Below, piece after piece: positions 18,610-27,399 of a stretch of 64,000 bases of DNA (its first letter is position 1; the number at the start of each line of letters is the position of its first letter). The translations under genes were made by a program, and so were the position numbers. The DNA comes from Pseudomonas viridiflava. Its GTDB lineage: Bacteria > Pseudomonadota > Gammaproteobacteria > Pseudomonadales > Pseudomonadaceae. Below the pieces are notes generated by a model. It was not told the origin of the DNA. It saw only the letters and a list, made by a program, of their open reading frames with translations, and searched no databases. The stretch lies in contig NZ_UTKY01000087.1 in NCBI RefSeq assembly GCF_900583165.1, positions 1-64,000 on the forward strand, written 5' to 3'.

Positions 18610-19809
18610 ATGTCGTTTAATGCCAAACCGCTTGCTGGCCTGAAAGTCGTCGAACTCGGTACGTTGATTGCCGGCCCATTCGCCTCGCGTATCTGCGCCG
18701 AATTCGGTGCCGAGGTGATCAAGGTCGAATCTCCAGATGGCGGCGACCCGCTGCGAAAATGGCGCAAGCTGTACGAGGGCACTTCGCTGTGGTGGTTTGT
18801 GCAAGCGCGCAACAAACAGTCGCTGACGCTGAACCTCAAACACCCGCAGGGCCTGGCGATCCTCAAACAGTTGCTGGCCGACGCTGACATCCTGATCGAA
18901 AATTTTCGCCCCGGTGTGCTGGAAAAGCTCGGCCTGAGCTGGGAAACCCTGCACGCGTTAAACCCCAAACTGGTAATGGTGCGTCTCTCCGGGTTTGGCC
19001 AGACGGGCCCAATGAAGGATCAACCAGGGTTTGGTGCCGTGGGTGAATCCATGGGCGGGCTGCGCTATATCACGGGCTTCGAGGACCGCCCGCCAGTGCG
19101 CACCGGCATTTCCATCGGCGACTCCATTGCCGCCCTGTGGGCGGTGATCGGCGCGCTGATGGCGCTGCGTCATCGCGAGGTCAACGGCGGCCTCGGCCAG
19201 GTGGTGGACGTGGCGCTGTACGAGGCGATCTTTGCGATGATGGAAAGCATGATCCCCGAGTTTGACGTGTTCGGCTTTATTCGCGAGCGCACCGGCAACA
19301 TCATGCCGGGCATTACGCCCTCCTCGATCCACACCAGTGCCGACGGCAAGCATGTGCAGATTGGCGCCAACGGGGATGCAATTTTCAAGCGCTTCATGCT
19401 GGCCATCGGTCGGGAGGACCTGGCCAACGATCCTGTATTGGCCAGCAATGACGGGCGCGACAGCCGTCGTGATGAGCTGTACGGCGTGATTGATCGCTGG
19501 GTCAACGCACAGCCGTTGGACCAAGTGGTGGAGGCGCTGAATAAGGCCGAGGTGCCGGCGAGCCGCATCTACAGCGCCGAGGACATGCTGGGTGATCCGC
19601 AATTTCTCGCCCGGGAAATGTTCCTCAAGGCCAAGCTTCCCGACGGCAAGGATTTCAAGATGCCAGGCATCGTGCCCAAACTGTCCGAAACGCCAGGCAG
19701 TTGCGAATGGGTGGGCCCGCAGTTGGGCGAACACAACAGCCTGGTGCTCAATGGCCTGGGGTATGACGCTGCCGCCATTGTTCGCCTGCGTGAGGAAGGC
19801 GCGATCTGA
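18610..19809 (+). CDS. Class III CoA-transferase (CaiB/BaiF family)
   Basis: Family III enzymes move CoA between acyl-CoA and a free acid. The 399-aa protein begins KPLAGLKVVELGTLIAGPFASRICAEFGAEVIKVE and has LSGFGQTGP and the RPGVLEKLGLSWETL segment, all typical of the family. The catalytic Asp is usually in the N-terminal half; an Asp in the region around LADADILIENFRPG is a candidate but was not proved. The substrate cannot be read from sequence. AGGATCC precedes the ATG. Its TGA overlaps the start of the next gene (TGATG), so the two are coupled, yet the neighbour gives no pathway clue. Confidence 0.9.
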   Translation: MSFNAKPLAGLKVVELGTLIAGPFASRICAEFGAEVIKVESPDGGDPLRKWRKLYEGTSLWWFVQARNKQSLTLNLKHPQGLAILKQLLADADILIENFRPGVLEKLGLSWETLHALNPKLVMVRLSGFGQTGPMKDQPGFGAVGESMGGLRYITGFEDRPPVRTGISIGDSIAALWAVIGALMALRHREVNGGLGQVVDVALYEAIFAMMESMIPEFDVFGFIRERTGNIMPGITPSSIHTSADGKHVQIGANGDAIFKRFMLAIGREDLANDPVLASNDGRDSRRDELYGVIDRWVNAQPLDQVVEALNKAEVPASRIYSAEDMLGDPQFLAREMFLKAKLPDGKDFKMPGIVPKLSETPGSCEWVGPQLGEHNSLVLNGLGYDAAAIVRLREEGAI

Positions 19810-20687
19810 TGCGGCGCATAGGCTGGTTCAAGCAGCTGTGCCTCACCGCCACTCTTGTGGGTGGCTTGCCCTTGCCTGCGCACGCAGCGGACACGCTGAT
19901 CTGGTTGCTGCGCGATTTGCCGCCACTGACCATTTTTGAAGGGCCGCGCAAGGGCCAGGGCGCGCTGGACCAATTGCTGCCGATGCTGATCGAGCGCATG
20001 CCGGAATATCAGCATCAGGTATTGCACGTTAACCGCGCGCGCGGCACACAGATGCTGCGCGAACCTTCGTTCACCTGCGATCCATCGTTACTGTGGACAC
20101 CGGAACGGGCGAAGTACGTGGTGTTTTCCAAACAGGCATTTTTGGTCGTCAGCAATGGGGTCACGATCCGGCGCAGCCAGCAGGACGCAATGTCGCCCTA
20201 CATCTCGGAGGGCCATTTTGACCTGCAGGCATTTCTCGACGCCCATAAAGCCCGAGTGGGTGCCATCGCGGAGCGTAGCTATGGGCCGGTCATCGATGAA
20301 CGCCTCAAATACGCTGACGCTCACAAATTGGCGCTTCACTACGGCAACGATGCGTTGGGCAGCCTGTTGCAGATGCAACGTTTGGGACGGCTGGAAGCGG
20401 TATTAGGGTACTGGCCCGAGATTCGCTATCACGCGCTGCAACAAAACATTGCCTCCGAGGACTTGAGCTTCTACCCCATCATGGGCTCGGCGCCTTACCA
20501 GCGCACCCACATCGGCTGCTCGGACACGCCCCAAGGGCGTCAAGCCATCGATCGGATCAACCAGGTAATGCGCGAGATCCCCCTGGAGCAGGTACAACAG
20601 TCCTACGCCTCCTGGCTGGACCCGCTGATGCGCGAGCGCTACCTGCAAGACAACCCGAGCTTTTTCCAGGATGCACCCGAGCCCTAA
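19809..20687 (+). CDS. Periplasmic substrate-binding-like protein (TIGR02285 type)
   Basis: 292 aa with a cleavable signal peptide (about residues 1-26, ending LPAHA|AD) and a type II periplasmic-binding fold resembling SBP_bac_3 domains. LIWLLRDLPPLTIFEGPRKGQG is the typical opening of the TIGR02285 family, which is of unknown function. There is no ABC-transporter gene nearby, so it may be an orphan sensor or binding protein. Coupled by TGATG to the upstream CoA-transferase gene. A hairpin lies 20 bp after its stop. Confidence 0.8.
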   Translation: MRRIGWFKQLCLTATLVGGLPLPAHAADTLIWLLRDLPPLTIFEGPRKGQGALDQLLPMLIERMPEYQHQVLHVNRARGTQMLREPSFTCDPSLLWTPERAKYVVFSKQAFLVVSNGVTIRRSQQDAMSPYISEGHFDLQAFLDAHKARVGAIAERSYGPVIDERLKYADAHKLALHYGNDALGSLLQMQRLGRLEAVLGYWPEIRYHALQQNIASEDLSFYPIMGSAPYQRTHIGCSDTPQGRQAIDRINQVMREIPLEQVQQSYASWLDPLMRERYLQDNPSFFQDAPEP

Positions 20688-20706
20688 CAAATCGCAGGCA
20701 AAAAGA

Positions 20707-20738
20707 AACCCCGAAGTGTGGGGAGACACTTCGGGGTT
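20707..20738 (+). terminator. Terminator-like hairpin
   Basis: A perfect 13-bp stem (20707-20719 with 20726-20738) with a 6-nt loop (GGGGAG, 20720-20725), following the binding-protein gene. The T-run after the stem is only two bases, so termination would be weak or assisted. The region 20739-20861 has no other feature I could support. Confidence 0.55.
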
Positions 20739-20861
20739 AAACGTGGCCTACCAATAAAGACCCGTACAGCAAGCCACAAACACCGGAGCACAATGTTTGC
20801 TCTTGCTGTTAAAAAATCTGACCGGCCATGCTTTAAGAAGTTTCCATCAATAAACAATTCT

Positions 20862-21146
20862 TCATGCAACAGCGCCGTTGCGCGTTTGCGCAGCATTGCG
20901 CAAGGCCGCGATAACCGACGGTTCGACACGCCCTTCGGCGATTTTGATATCACGCAGCAGGCAATCCACGACATCCACCAACACGCGCTTATCCATCAAT
21001 TGCGCCCGGTCGACTTCACGCTCGACCACGATAGCGCCGGCAGGATTCTTCACGGTCACCAGGCACTCGTCCTGCACACCAGAGGTGGTCAGCGTAACCT
21101 GATAAGGGCTCAGTGCTTCTTCGAGCAATAGGCTGATACTTTCCAT
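20862..21146 (-). CDS. DUF3509 domain protein
   Basis: Small 94-aa protein of the Pseudomonas-restricted DUF3509 family, with the typical opening MESISLLLEEALSPYQVTLT and the AGAIVVEREVDRAQLMDKRVL segment. Function unknown. The start is the ATG at 21146; a GTG 12 bp upstream in frame is an alternative. It is divergent from the small membrane-protein gene at 21456, leaving about 300 bp between them that should contain two promoters. I see no conserved element there beyond a weak TATACT at 21379-21384. Confidence 0.8.
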   Translation of the reverse strand: MESISLLLEEALSPYQVTLTTSGVQDECLVTVKNPAGAIVVEREVDRAQLMDKRVLVDVVDCLLRDIKIAEGRVEPSVIAALRNAAQTRNGAVA

Positions 21147-21455
21147 CTCGATCACCACTCAATAGTTCGGGAACAATCGGTTCAACGGGAGCTGCATCTA
21201 TCCTAAGTGACTGTTTGTGACGTAGGAAAGTTCGCTTTATCGTCTTTATGGGGTCGTCGGGGGTGACGGATTCCAGCATGCGCTTGCAACATGACAGGGA
21301 AAAAACGGCGCACATAACTGCTTACGCAATGGGCGGTCGTTTTGGGGGTTGCCGAGGGCTGAGGCCCGAGGTGAATCCTATACTCGGTGAGCGCCGATCA
21401 CTCTGTCTTGTAGACAGGGGCGCATGTCAAAAGGCCCTTATTGCGAAGGATGAAC

Positions 21456-21659
21456 ATGATGTTGGAACACAACAAAGAACAGGCAGCGCTTGAGAAGATT
21501 CACGCTGACATCTCACGCATCTACGCCGAGCAACGCAAACTCAACGCCGAAGCTCACAAGATTACCCGTGAGAATTTCTGGTACCCAATGGGCGTCGTCA
21601 TGGCCATGTTTACGGTTTTCAGCAGCGTGCTGGCGATCGCGCTGAAAATACTCACCTAA
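21456..21659 (+). CDS. Small single-span membrane protein
   Basis: 67 aa: a charged N-terminal amphipathic helix (EQAALEKIHADISRIYAEQRKLNAEAHK, about residues 8-35) likely to form a coiled coil, then one transmembrane segment (WYPMGVVMAMFTVFSSVLAIAL, about 42-64). AAGGA lies 6 bp ahead of the ATG at 21456, and a second ATG is 3 bp on. No family is recognised. It stands alone before a bidirectional terminator shared with thrC. The layout suggests a membrane-tethered oligomeric adaptor, but this is only inferred from shape. Confidence 0.75.
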   Translation: MMLEHNKEQAALEKIHADISRIYAEQRKLNAEAHKITRENFWYPMGVVMAMFTVFSSVLAIALKILT

Positions 21660-21687
21660 ACATCGCGCAGATCGGGCCGCCCAGAAA

Positions 21688-21729
21688 CAAAAAACGCCGC
21701 TGACCCAAGGAAGGGAAAGCGGCGTTTTT
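21688..21729. terminator. Bidirectional terminator
   Basis: The stem AAAAACGCCGCT/AGCGGCGTTTTT surrounds a loop of about 16 nt, flanked by A- and T-runs. It serves the small membrane-protein gene (plus) and thrC (minus), which converge here. Confidence 0.88.
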
Positions 21730-21745
21730 GTCTACGCAGTTCGCC

Positions 21746-23155
21746 TTACAACGGCTTACCCCGGTTGCCATGCTGGCTCACAAACGCCTGCACCGCCTTC
21801 AGGTCATTGGCCAACACCGTGCAACGCTCTTCGCGTTCGAACAGGTCGGTCAAGTGCACCGGCAATTCCAGCGCTTTGCCAATGCCCGCCTTCACTACCG
21901 CTTCCGGGAATTTAACCGGGTGCGCGGTGCCCAGGATCACCATCGGGATGTCCAGGCTGCGACGGCATTCACGGGCGGCCTTCACACCAATGGCGGTGTG
22001 CGGGTCCAGCAGCTCGCCGGTCTGGGCGTAGACTTCGGCGATGGTTTCGCAGGTTTGCGCGTCGTCCACGGCCAGGGAGTCAAACAACTTGCGGGTTTCG
22101 GTCCAGCGCTCTTCATCCACGCTGAAACCGTTACCGCTCTTGAAGGTGTCCATCAGGCCGGCAATCGCCGCGCCGTTGCGACCGTGCATGTCGAACAACA
22201 GGCGTTCGAAGTTAGACGACACCATGATGTCCATCGACGGCGACAGCGTAGCGTGCAGGGTTTCCTTCACGTACTGGTTGCCGCTCATGAAGCGGTGCAG
22301 GATGTCGTTGCGGTTGGTGGCGACGATCAACTGGTTGATCGGCAGGCCCATATTGCGCGCCAGGTAACCGGCGAAGATATCGCCGAAGTTGCCCGTCGGC
22401 ACCGAGAACGACACCGAACGCGCCGGGCCACCCAACTGCAGGGACGCGTGGAAGTAGTAGACGATCTGGGCCATGATCCGCGCCCAGTTGATCGAGTTCA
22501 CCGCCACCAGGCGCGTGCCCTTCAGGAAGCTCTGGTCAGCAAAGCTGTTCTTGACCATTTCCTGGCAGTCATCGAAGTTACCTTCGATAGCGATGTTGTG
22601 GATGTTCTCACCGAAGATGGTGGTCATCTGGCGACGCTGCACTTCCGACACGCGCTTGTGCGGGTGCAGGATGAAGATGTCGACGTTTTCGCAGTGCTTG
22701 CAGCCTTCGATGGCGGCCGAGCCGGTATCACCGGAAGTCGCGCCGATGATCACCACGCGCTCACCGCGCTTTTGCAGTACGTAGTCGAGCAGACGACCCA
22801 GCAGTTGCAGGGCGAAGTCCTTGAACGCCAGGGTTGGGCCGTGGAACAGTTCCAACACCCATTCGTTGCCGTTCAGCTGACGTAGTGGCGCAATGGCGCT
22901 GTGGGAAAACACACCGTATGTTTCTTCGAGGATCTTCTTGAAATCCGCATCCGGAATGCTACCGGTGACGAACGGGCGCATTACCCGGAACGCCAGCTCG
23001 TGGTACGGCAGGCCGGCCCAGGAAGCGATTTCTTCTTGGGTAAAGCGTGGCAGGTTTTCCGGCACGTACAGGCCGCCGTCAGTGGCAAGGCCTGCCAGCA
23101 AGACGTCTTCGAAATTCAGGGCCGGTGCCTGGCCGCGGGTGCTGATGTAACGCAT
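21746..23155 (-). CDS. thrC: Threonine synthase
   Basis: PLP enzyme converting O-phosphohomoserine to threonine. 469 aa from the ATG at 23155 (MRYISTRGQAPALNFEDVLLAGLATDGGLYVPE), the family N-terminus; a GTG 42 bp upstream would add 14 atypical residues. The PLP-lysine motif is in GPTLAFKDFALQ, and the Gly-rich phosphate loop is in GATSGDTGSAAIEGC. GAGGAG precedes the chosen ATG. It follows hom by 67 bp on the same strand, the usual hom-thrC pair of Pseudomonas, completing threonine synthesis from aspartate semialdehyde. Confidence 0.98.
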   Translation of the reverse strand: MRYISTRGQAPALNFEDVLLAGLATDGGLYVPENLPRFTQEEIASWAGLPYHELAFRVMRPFVTGSIPDADFKKILEETYGVFSHSAIAPLRQLNGNEWVLELFHGPTLAFKDFALQLLGRLLDYVLQKRGERVVIIGATSGDTGSAAIEGCKHCENVDIFILHPHKRVSEVQRRQMTTIFGENIHNIAIEGNFDDCQEMVKNSFADQSFLKGTRLVAVNSINWARIMAQIVYYFHASLQLGGPARSVSFSVPTGNFGDIFAGYLARNMGLPINQLIVATNRNDILHRFMSGNQYVKETLHATLSPSMDIMVSSNFERLLFDMHGRNGAAIAGLMDTFKSGNGFSVDEERWTETRKLFDSLAVDDAQTCETIAEVYAQTGELLDPHTAIGVKAARECRRSLDIPMVILGTAHPVKFPEAVVKAGIGKALELPVHLTDLFEREERCTVLANDLKAVQAFVSQHGNRGKPL

Positions 23156-23222
23156 GACTGGCTCCTCTAAAACATTCTCGAACAGAGGCCGCCGCACACA
23201 CGGGGCGTCTGGAACAAATCGG

Positions 23223-24527
23223 TTAGTTCAAGTGCTCGACGCGGATGCGCACCACTGGCCCAACCACGCCTTGCAGGGCTTCCAGGGCGGCGATGGCATC
23301 GTTCATGTGCTGTTCGATCACGCGATGGGTCAGCAGGATCATCGGCACCTGGCCGTTTTGCTCCTCGACTTCCTTCTGCATGATCGACTCGATATTAATG
23401 CCCCGTTCCGACAAGATGCTGGCGACCTGGGCCAATACGCCCGGGTGGTCCTGGGCCTGGATGCGCAGGTAGTAAGCGCTCTCGCACGCATCGATTGGCA
23501 GGATCGGGTGAGCAGAAAGCGAGTCCGGCTGGAAGGCCAGGTGCGGTACGCGGTTTTCCGGGTCGCTGGTCATGGCGCGAACCACGTCCACCAGGTCGGC
23601 GATCACCGACGACGCGGTCGGCTCCATGCCGGCGCCGGCGCCGTAGAACAGGGTGGAACCTGCAGCGTCACCGTTAACCATCACGGCGTTCATCACGCCA
23701 TTGACGTTGGCGATCAGCCGGTCGGCCGGGATAAGCGTCGGGTGCACACGCAACTCGATACCCGCTGGGGTACTGCGGGCCACACCCAGGTGCTTGATGC
23801 GATAGCCCAGGGCTTCGGCGTAGTTTACGTCCGCAGTGGTGAGCTTGGTGATGCCTTCGGTGTAGGCCTTGTCGAACTGCAGCGGAATGCCAAAGGCGAT
23901 GGACGCTAGGATGGTCAGCTTGTGCGCAGCGTCGATGCCTTCCACGTCAAACGTCGGATCGGCTTCGGCGTAACCCAGCGCCTGGGCTTCGGCCAGCACG
24001 TCTTCGAAGGTACGGCCCTTCTCGCGCATTTCGGTGAGGATAAAGTTACCGGTGCCATTGATGATGCCGGCCACCCAGTTGATACGGTTGGCAGACAGGC
24101 CTTCACGGATCGCCTTGATCACCGGGATGCCACCGGCGACGGCCGCTTCGAATGCCACGATCACGCCCTTCTCGCGCGCCTTGGCGAAGATCTCGTTGCC
24201 GTGCACGGCGATCAGTGCCTTGTTGGCAGTGACCACGTGCTTGCCGTTCTCGATGGCCTTGAGCACCAGCTCACGGGCCACGGTGTAGCCGCCCACCAGC
24301 TCGATGACGATATCGATCTCAGGGTTGGTGGCAACGGCGAAGACATCGTTGGTAATCGCAATACCGGTCGTTTCGTACTGAGGCTTTGGCGAACGCGTGG
24401 CAATCTGCGCCACTTCAATCCCACGGCCTGCGCGGCGGGAAATTTCTTCAGCATTACGCTGAAGTACGTTGAAGGTGCCGCCACCGACGGTCCCTAACCC
24501 ACAGATGCCTACTTTGACCGGTTTCAC
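23223..24527 (-). CDS. hom: Homoserine dehydrogenase
   Basis: NAD(P)H-dependent reduction of aspartate semialdehyde to homoserine, the branch point to threonine and methionine. The start chosen is GTG at 24527 because GGGGAG lies 8 nt upstream; it gives 434 aa beginning MKPVKVGICGLGTVGGGTF, the same length and start as P. aeruginosa Hom. A Rossmann GLGTVGGG site lies at the N-terminus, the central catalytic domain follows, and a C-terminal ACT domain (about 350-434, AQDHPGVLAQVASILSERGINIE) suggests feedback control by threonine. It is upstream of thrC. Confidence 0.98.
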   Translation of the reverse strand: MKPVKVGICGLGTVGGGTFNVLQRNAEEISRRAGRGIEVAQIATRSPKPQYETTGIAITNDVFAVATNPEIDIVIELVGGYTVARELVLKAIENGKHVVTANKALIAVHGNEIFAKAREKGVIVAFEAAVAGGIPVIKAIREGLSANRINWVAGIINGTGNFILTEMREKGRTFEDVLAEAQALGYAEADPTFDVEGIDAAHKLTILASIAFGIPLQFDKAYTEGITKLTTADVNYAEALGYRIKHLGVARSTPAGIELRVHPTLIPADRLIANVNGVMNAVMVNGDAAGSTLFYGAGAGMEPTASSVIADLVDVVRAMTSDPENRVPHLAFQPDSLSAHPILPIDACESAYYLRIQAQDHPGVLAQVASILSERGINIESIMQKEVEEQNGQVPMILLTHRVIEQHMNDAIAALEALQGVVGPVVRIRVEHLN

Positions 24528-24656
24528 TGAAGAACTCCCCATGAAACGGCCGACGCTAGGTCGGCCGTGGAAAACAGCCGCACGACTGCGGCTTGCAATT
24601 AACGACCCGTCGACGCGTCAACGGGCCTTGATCGTCGATGCTTAGACGATGCTGGT

Positions 24657-25388
24657 TTATTTGGCACCGAGCGCCAGTTTGGCAACTTGTGGTGCCGGCT
24701 GGTAGCCCGGAATCACTTGGCCGTCAGCCAATACGATGGCCGGTGTACCGTTCACACCAATGGACTGGCCGAGGGCGAACTGTTTGGAAACCGGGTTGGC
24801 ACATTTGGCGGCCTTGATTTCCTTGCCATCGACCATCTTGTCCATGGCAGCCTTTTTATCGGCCGAGCACCATACTGCCTGCAACTGCTCATCACCCGGC
24901 GAGCCAAGGCCCTGGCGCGGGAACGCTACGTAGCGTACTTCAACGCCCAGCTTGTTCAGCGCAGGTACTTCGGCGTGCAGCTTATGGCAGTACGGGCAGG
25001 TGGTGTCGGTGAACACGGTGATGTGGGTCTTAGTTTCGCCAATGGCCGGATACACCACGGTTTCAGCCACAGGAATACCGTTGATGAGCTTGGACACGCC
25101 CAGGCGCTCGGCTTTCTCGGTCAGGTTGACGGGTTTGCCGTCTTTCAACTGGAACAGGTAGCCCTGGACGATGTACTGGCCGTCGGCGCTGGCGTAGAGC
25201 ACGCGGCTACCCTTGAGCTTGACCTCATACAGGCCGGCCATGGGGCTGGCACTGATGCTTTCGATCGGCGTGTCGAGTGACAGGTTGGCCAGGCTCTTGC
25301 GGATGGTCTGCTCGGCGGCGTCATCGGCGAAGGCAAAAGTAGAAACCAACGCAATGGCTGCGGCGGCGAGAATCTGGGTCAAGCGCAT
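24657..25388 (-). CDS. dsbC: Periplasmic disulfide isomerase DsbC
   Basis: Thiol-disulfide isomerase that reshuffles wrong disulfides in secreted proteins and is kept reduced by DsbD. 243 aa with a signal peptide (MRLTQILAAAAIALVSTFAFA, cleaved before DDAAE). It has an N-terminal dimerisation domain and a thioredoxin fold with the active site C131-P-Y-C134. The ATG at 25388 has AGGAG ahead. It sits between xerD and hom on the minus strand, the common Pseudomonas order. The 130 bp to hom contain a small GC stem (24547-24567) with no T-run. Confidence 0.96.
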   Translation of the reverse strand: MRLTQILAAAAIALVSTFAFADDAAEQTIRKSLANLSLDTPIESISASPMAGLYEVKLKGSRVLYASADGQYIVQGYLFQLKDGKPVNLTEKAERLGVSKLINGIPVAETVVYPAIGETKTHITVFTDTTCPYCHKLHAEVPALNKLGVEVRYVAFPRQGLGSPGDEQLQAVWCSADKKAAMDKMVDGKEIKAAKCANPVSKQFALGQSIGVNGTPAIVLADGQVIPGYQPAPQVAKLALGAK

Positions 25389-25530
25389 GGGAACTCCTGA
25401 AGGCAGATGCAGGGACGGGTACTGGAACACTGAACTGAAAACACAGGTTTGGACCGTCCCCTTTGCTAACCGGCAAAGCCTACCACAGTTGGGCCGCAGG
25501 GCAGCCCGCAGTGGGTTAAATTGAAATATT

Positions 25531-26427
25531 TCAACCGCGCGGATGGTGCTTGGCATGCATATCCTGCAAGCGCGCGCGCGCCACATGGGTGTAGATCTGG
25601 GTGGTGGATAAGTCGCTGTGGCCAAGCAGCATTTGTACCACCCGCAAATCCGCGCCGTGGTTAAGCAAATGGGTGGCGAATGCATGACGCAGTGTGTGGG
25701 GCGACAGGCTCTTGCCGATCCCGGCGACCTTGGCCTGATGCTTGATACGGTGCCAGAAGGTCTGGCGCGTCATCTGCTCGCCACGCTGGCTGGGAAACAG
25801 CACATCGCTGGGGCGTCCGCCAAGCAGCTCACTGCGCCCGTCGCGCATGTAGCGCTCAACCCACACAATCGCCTCCTCCCCCATCGGTACCAGCCGCTCC
25901 TTGCTCCCTTTGCCCATCACCCGCAGCACGCCTTGGCGCAGGTTGACTTGCTCCAGGGTCAGGCTGATCAGCTCGGTGACCCGTAGGCCACAGGCGTACA
26001 GCACTTCAAGCATGGCGCGGTCGCGCTGACCAATCGCTTCGCTTAAGTCTGGTGCGGCGAGCAAGGCCTCGACGTCGGCTTCGGACAGGGATTTAGGCAA
26101 AGGCCTACCGAGTTGCGGCATGTCGATTTGCAGGGTTGGGTCGAGAGTGATGAGCTTTTCCCGCAGCAGATAGCGATAGAAGCCACGCACACCCGAGAGA
26201 AATCGCGCAGTGGAACGAGGCTTGTAGTTCTGCTCAAGGCGCCAGGCAAGGTGGTCGAGGATTAATTCGCGACCGGCGTTGATGAGCTCGAGATTTTTCT
26301 CCTGCAACCAGCCATTGAACAGGGCCAGGTCACTGCGGTAAGCCTGGCGTGTGTTGTCCGACAGGCCTTTTTCCAGCCACAGGGCGTCGAGGAAGCGGTC
26401 GATCAAGGGATGGTCAATGGCGGGCAT
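25531..26427 (-). CDS. xerD: Site-specific tyrosine recombinase XerD
   Basis: With XerC it resolves chromosome dimers at dif under FtsK control. 298 aa, identical in length to E. coli XerD. All catalytic residues are visible: R149 (CGLRVTEL), K173 (GKGSKERLV), H244-x-x-R247 (HTLRHAF), H270 (LGHSDLS) and Y279 (IYTHV). The N-terminal SAM-like DNA-binding domain spans about 5-95. It is not associated with any mobile element here. It lies upstream of dsbC. Confidence 0.98.
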   Translation of the reverse strand: MPAIDHPLIDRFLDALWLEKGLSDNTRQAYRSDLALFNGWLQEKNLELINAGRELILDHLAWRLEQNYKPRSTARFLSGVRGFYRYLLREKLITLDPTLQIDMPQLGRPLPKSLSEADVEALLAAPDLSEAIGQRDRAMLEVLYACGLRVTELISLTLEQVNLRQGVLRVMGKGSKERLVPMGEEAIVWVERYMRDGRSELLGGRPSDVLFPSQRGEQMTRQTFWHRIKHQAKVAGIGKSLSPHTLRHAFATHLLNHGADLRVVQMLLGHSDLSTTQIYTHVARARLQDMHAKHHPRG

Positions 26428-26466
26428 GGGGGCTCGGGTTCAGAAAAAGCGTTGTCAGTGACATCC

Positions 26467-26491
26467 TATCGCGGGTAAGCCTGCTCCCACA
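26467..26491 (-). repeat. Lone REP, TATCGCGGGTAAGCCTGC type
   Basis: A single REP (TATCGCGGG...CTCCCACA) without its partner. The flank after it, CCCACAGGGAAATGCATT, matches the spacer of the REP pair at 60492-60558 (CCCACAGGGGAATGCATT), which suggests it is one half of an old REP pair that lost its partner. Confidence 0.7.
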
Positions 26492-26508
26492 GGGAAATGC
26501 ATTCCAGA

Positions 26509-26922
26509 TCAATCTACAAATCCAGGCAGCACCGGCACCGGACGCTTATCGGCATCAATCGCCACGAAGCTGAACACACCCTGGATCGCTCGCTCACGAC
26601 CGTCGGCGCTCATGCTCTCCACGAACACCTCCACCTCAACCTTCATGCTGGTGTTACCGACCTTGATCACCCGGCCAATCAGCTCAACGATAGAGCCCGC
26701 CGGTATCGCATGATTGAAGTCGATACGGTCCGTGGACACCGTCACCAGCGGCAAACGGCAAAACCGCGTGGCCGTGATGAACGACACTTCATCCATCCAA
26801 GCCAGTGCAGTGCCGCCGAACAGGGTGTTGTGGTGGTTAGTGGTAGGCGGGAATACCGCTTTGGTCACATGGGTAACGGACAGGTCAGTACGACGCTGTA
26901 TTTCTTCGAGACGGGTGGTCAT
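26509..26922 (-). CDS. Acyl-CoA thioesterase (hotdog fold, YciA/BFIT type)
   Basis: 137-aa single-domain hotdog enzyme expected to hydrolyse acyl-CoA thioesters. The sequence TNHHNTLFGGTALAWMDEVSFITATRFC is the signature of the cytosolic acyl-CoA hydrolase family, with N/D at the catalytic positions. The ATG at 26922 (MTTRLEEIQRRTDLS) gives the family start; the longer frame to 26958 runs into the rplS terminator. It is downstream of rplS on the same strand but separated by that terminator, so it is probably transcribed on its own. The preferred acyl chain is unknown. Confidence 0.88.
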   Translation of the reverse strand: MTTRLEEIQRRTDLSVTHVTKAVFPPTTNHHNTLFGGTALAWMDEVSFITATRFCRLPLVTVSTDRIDFNHAIPAGSIVELIGRVIKVGNTSMKVEVEVFVESMSADGRERAIQGVFSFVAIDADKRPVPVLPGFVD

Positions 26923-26956
26923 AAACAATACCGGCAAATAGACAAATTTCAGGCAC

Positions 26957-26984
26957 AAAAAAGCAGCCCGTAGGCTGCTTTTTT
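26957..26984 (-). terminator. Terminator of the rpsP-rplS operon
   Basis: A 12-bp stem AAAAAAGCAGCC/GGCTGCTTTTTT encloses a short loop, starting about 20 bp after the rplS stop. On the minus strand it ends in T6. Confidence 0.92.
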
Positions 26985-27003
26985 CTGCATCGGGAAGCTG
27001 GAC

Positions 27004-27354
27004 TTAAGCCAGTTTTTCCTTGATGCGAGCTGCTTTACCGGACAGGTCACGCAGGTAGTACAGCTTGGCTTTACGTACGTCACCGCGACGTTTAACGGCC
27101 ATGCTGTCGATTTGCGGGCTGTAGGTCTGGAAAGTACGCTCTACGCCAACACCGTTGGAGATTTTACGAACAGTGAAAGCGCTGTTCACACCACGGTTAC
27201 GCTTGGCAATTACCACGCCTTCGAACGCTTGCAGACGCGAACGGTCGCCTTCCTTCACTTTCACCTGAACGACAATGGTGTCGCCCGGGGCAAAGGTAGG
27301 GATCTCTTTGGTCATCTGCTCTGCTTCGAGTGCAAGGATGATTTTGTTAGTCAT
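27004..27354 (-). CDS. rplS: 50S ribosomal protein L19
   Basis: 116-aa ribosomal protein at the 30S-50S interface. [36 protein letters not shown] and the C-terminal [22 protein letters not shown] are typical. It is the last gene of the rpsP-rimM-trmD-rplS operon, 45 bp after trmD, and is closed by a strong terminator. Confidence 0.99.
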
Positions 27355-27399
27355 GCTGTGCTCCTAAGGTAAGTCAATGGACCTACCATCGATACGTTG

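Noticed and set aside
24547..24567. Hairpin between dsbC and hom as a terminator or threonine attenuator
   Set aside because: It has no T-run on the minus strand and no leader peptide with Thr/Ile codons was seen.
25531..26427. xerD as integrase of a mobile element
   Set aside because: All residues and length match housekeeping XerD, and its neighbours dsbC and hom are core genes; no attachment site seen.
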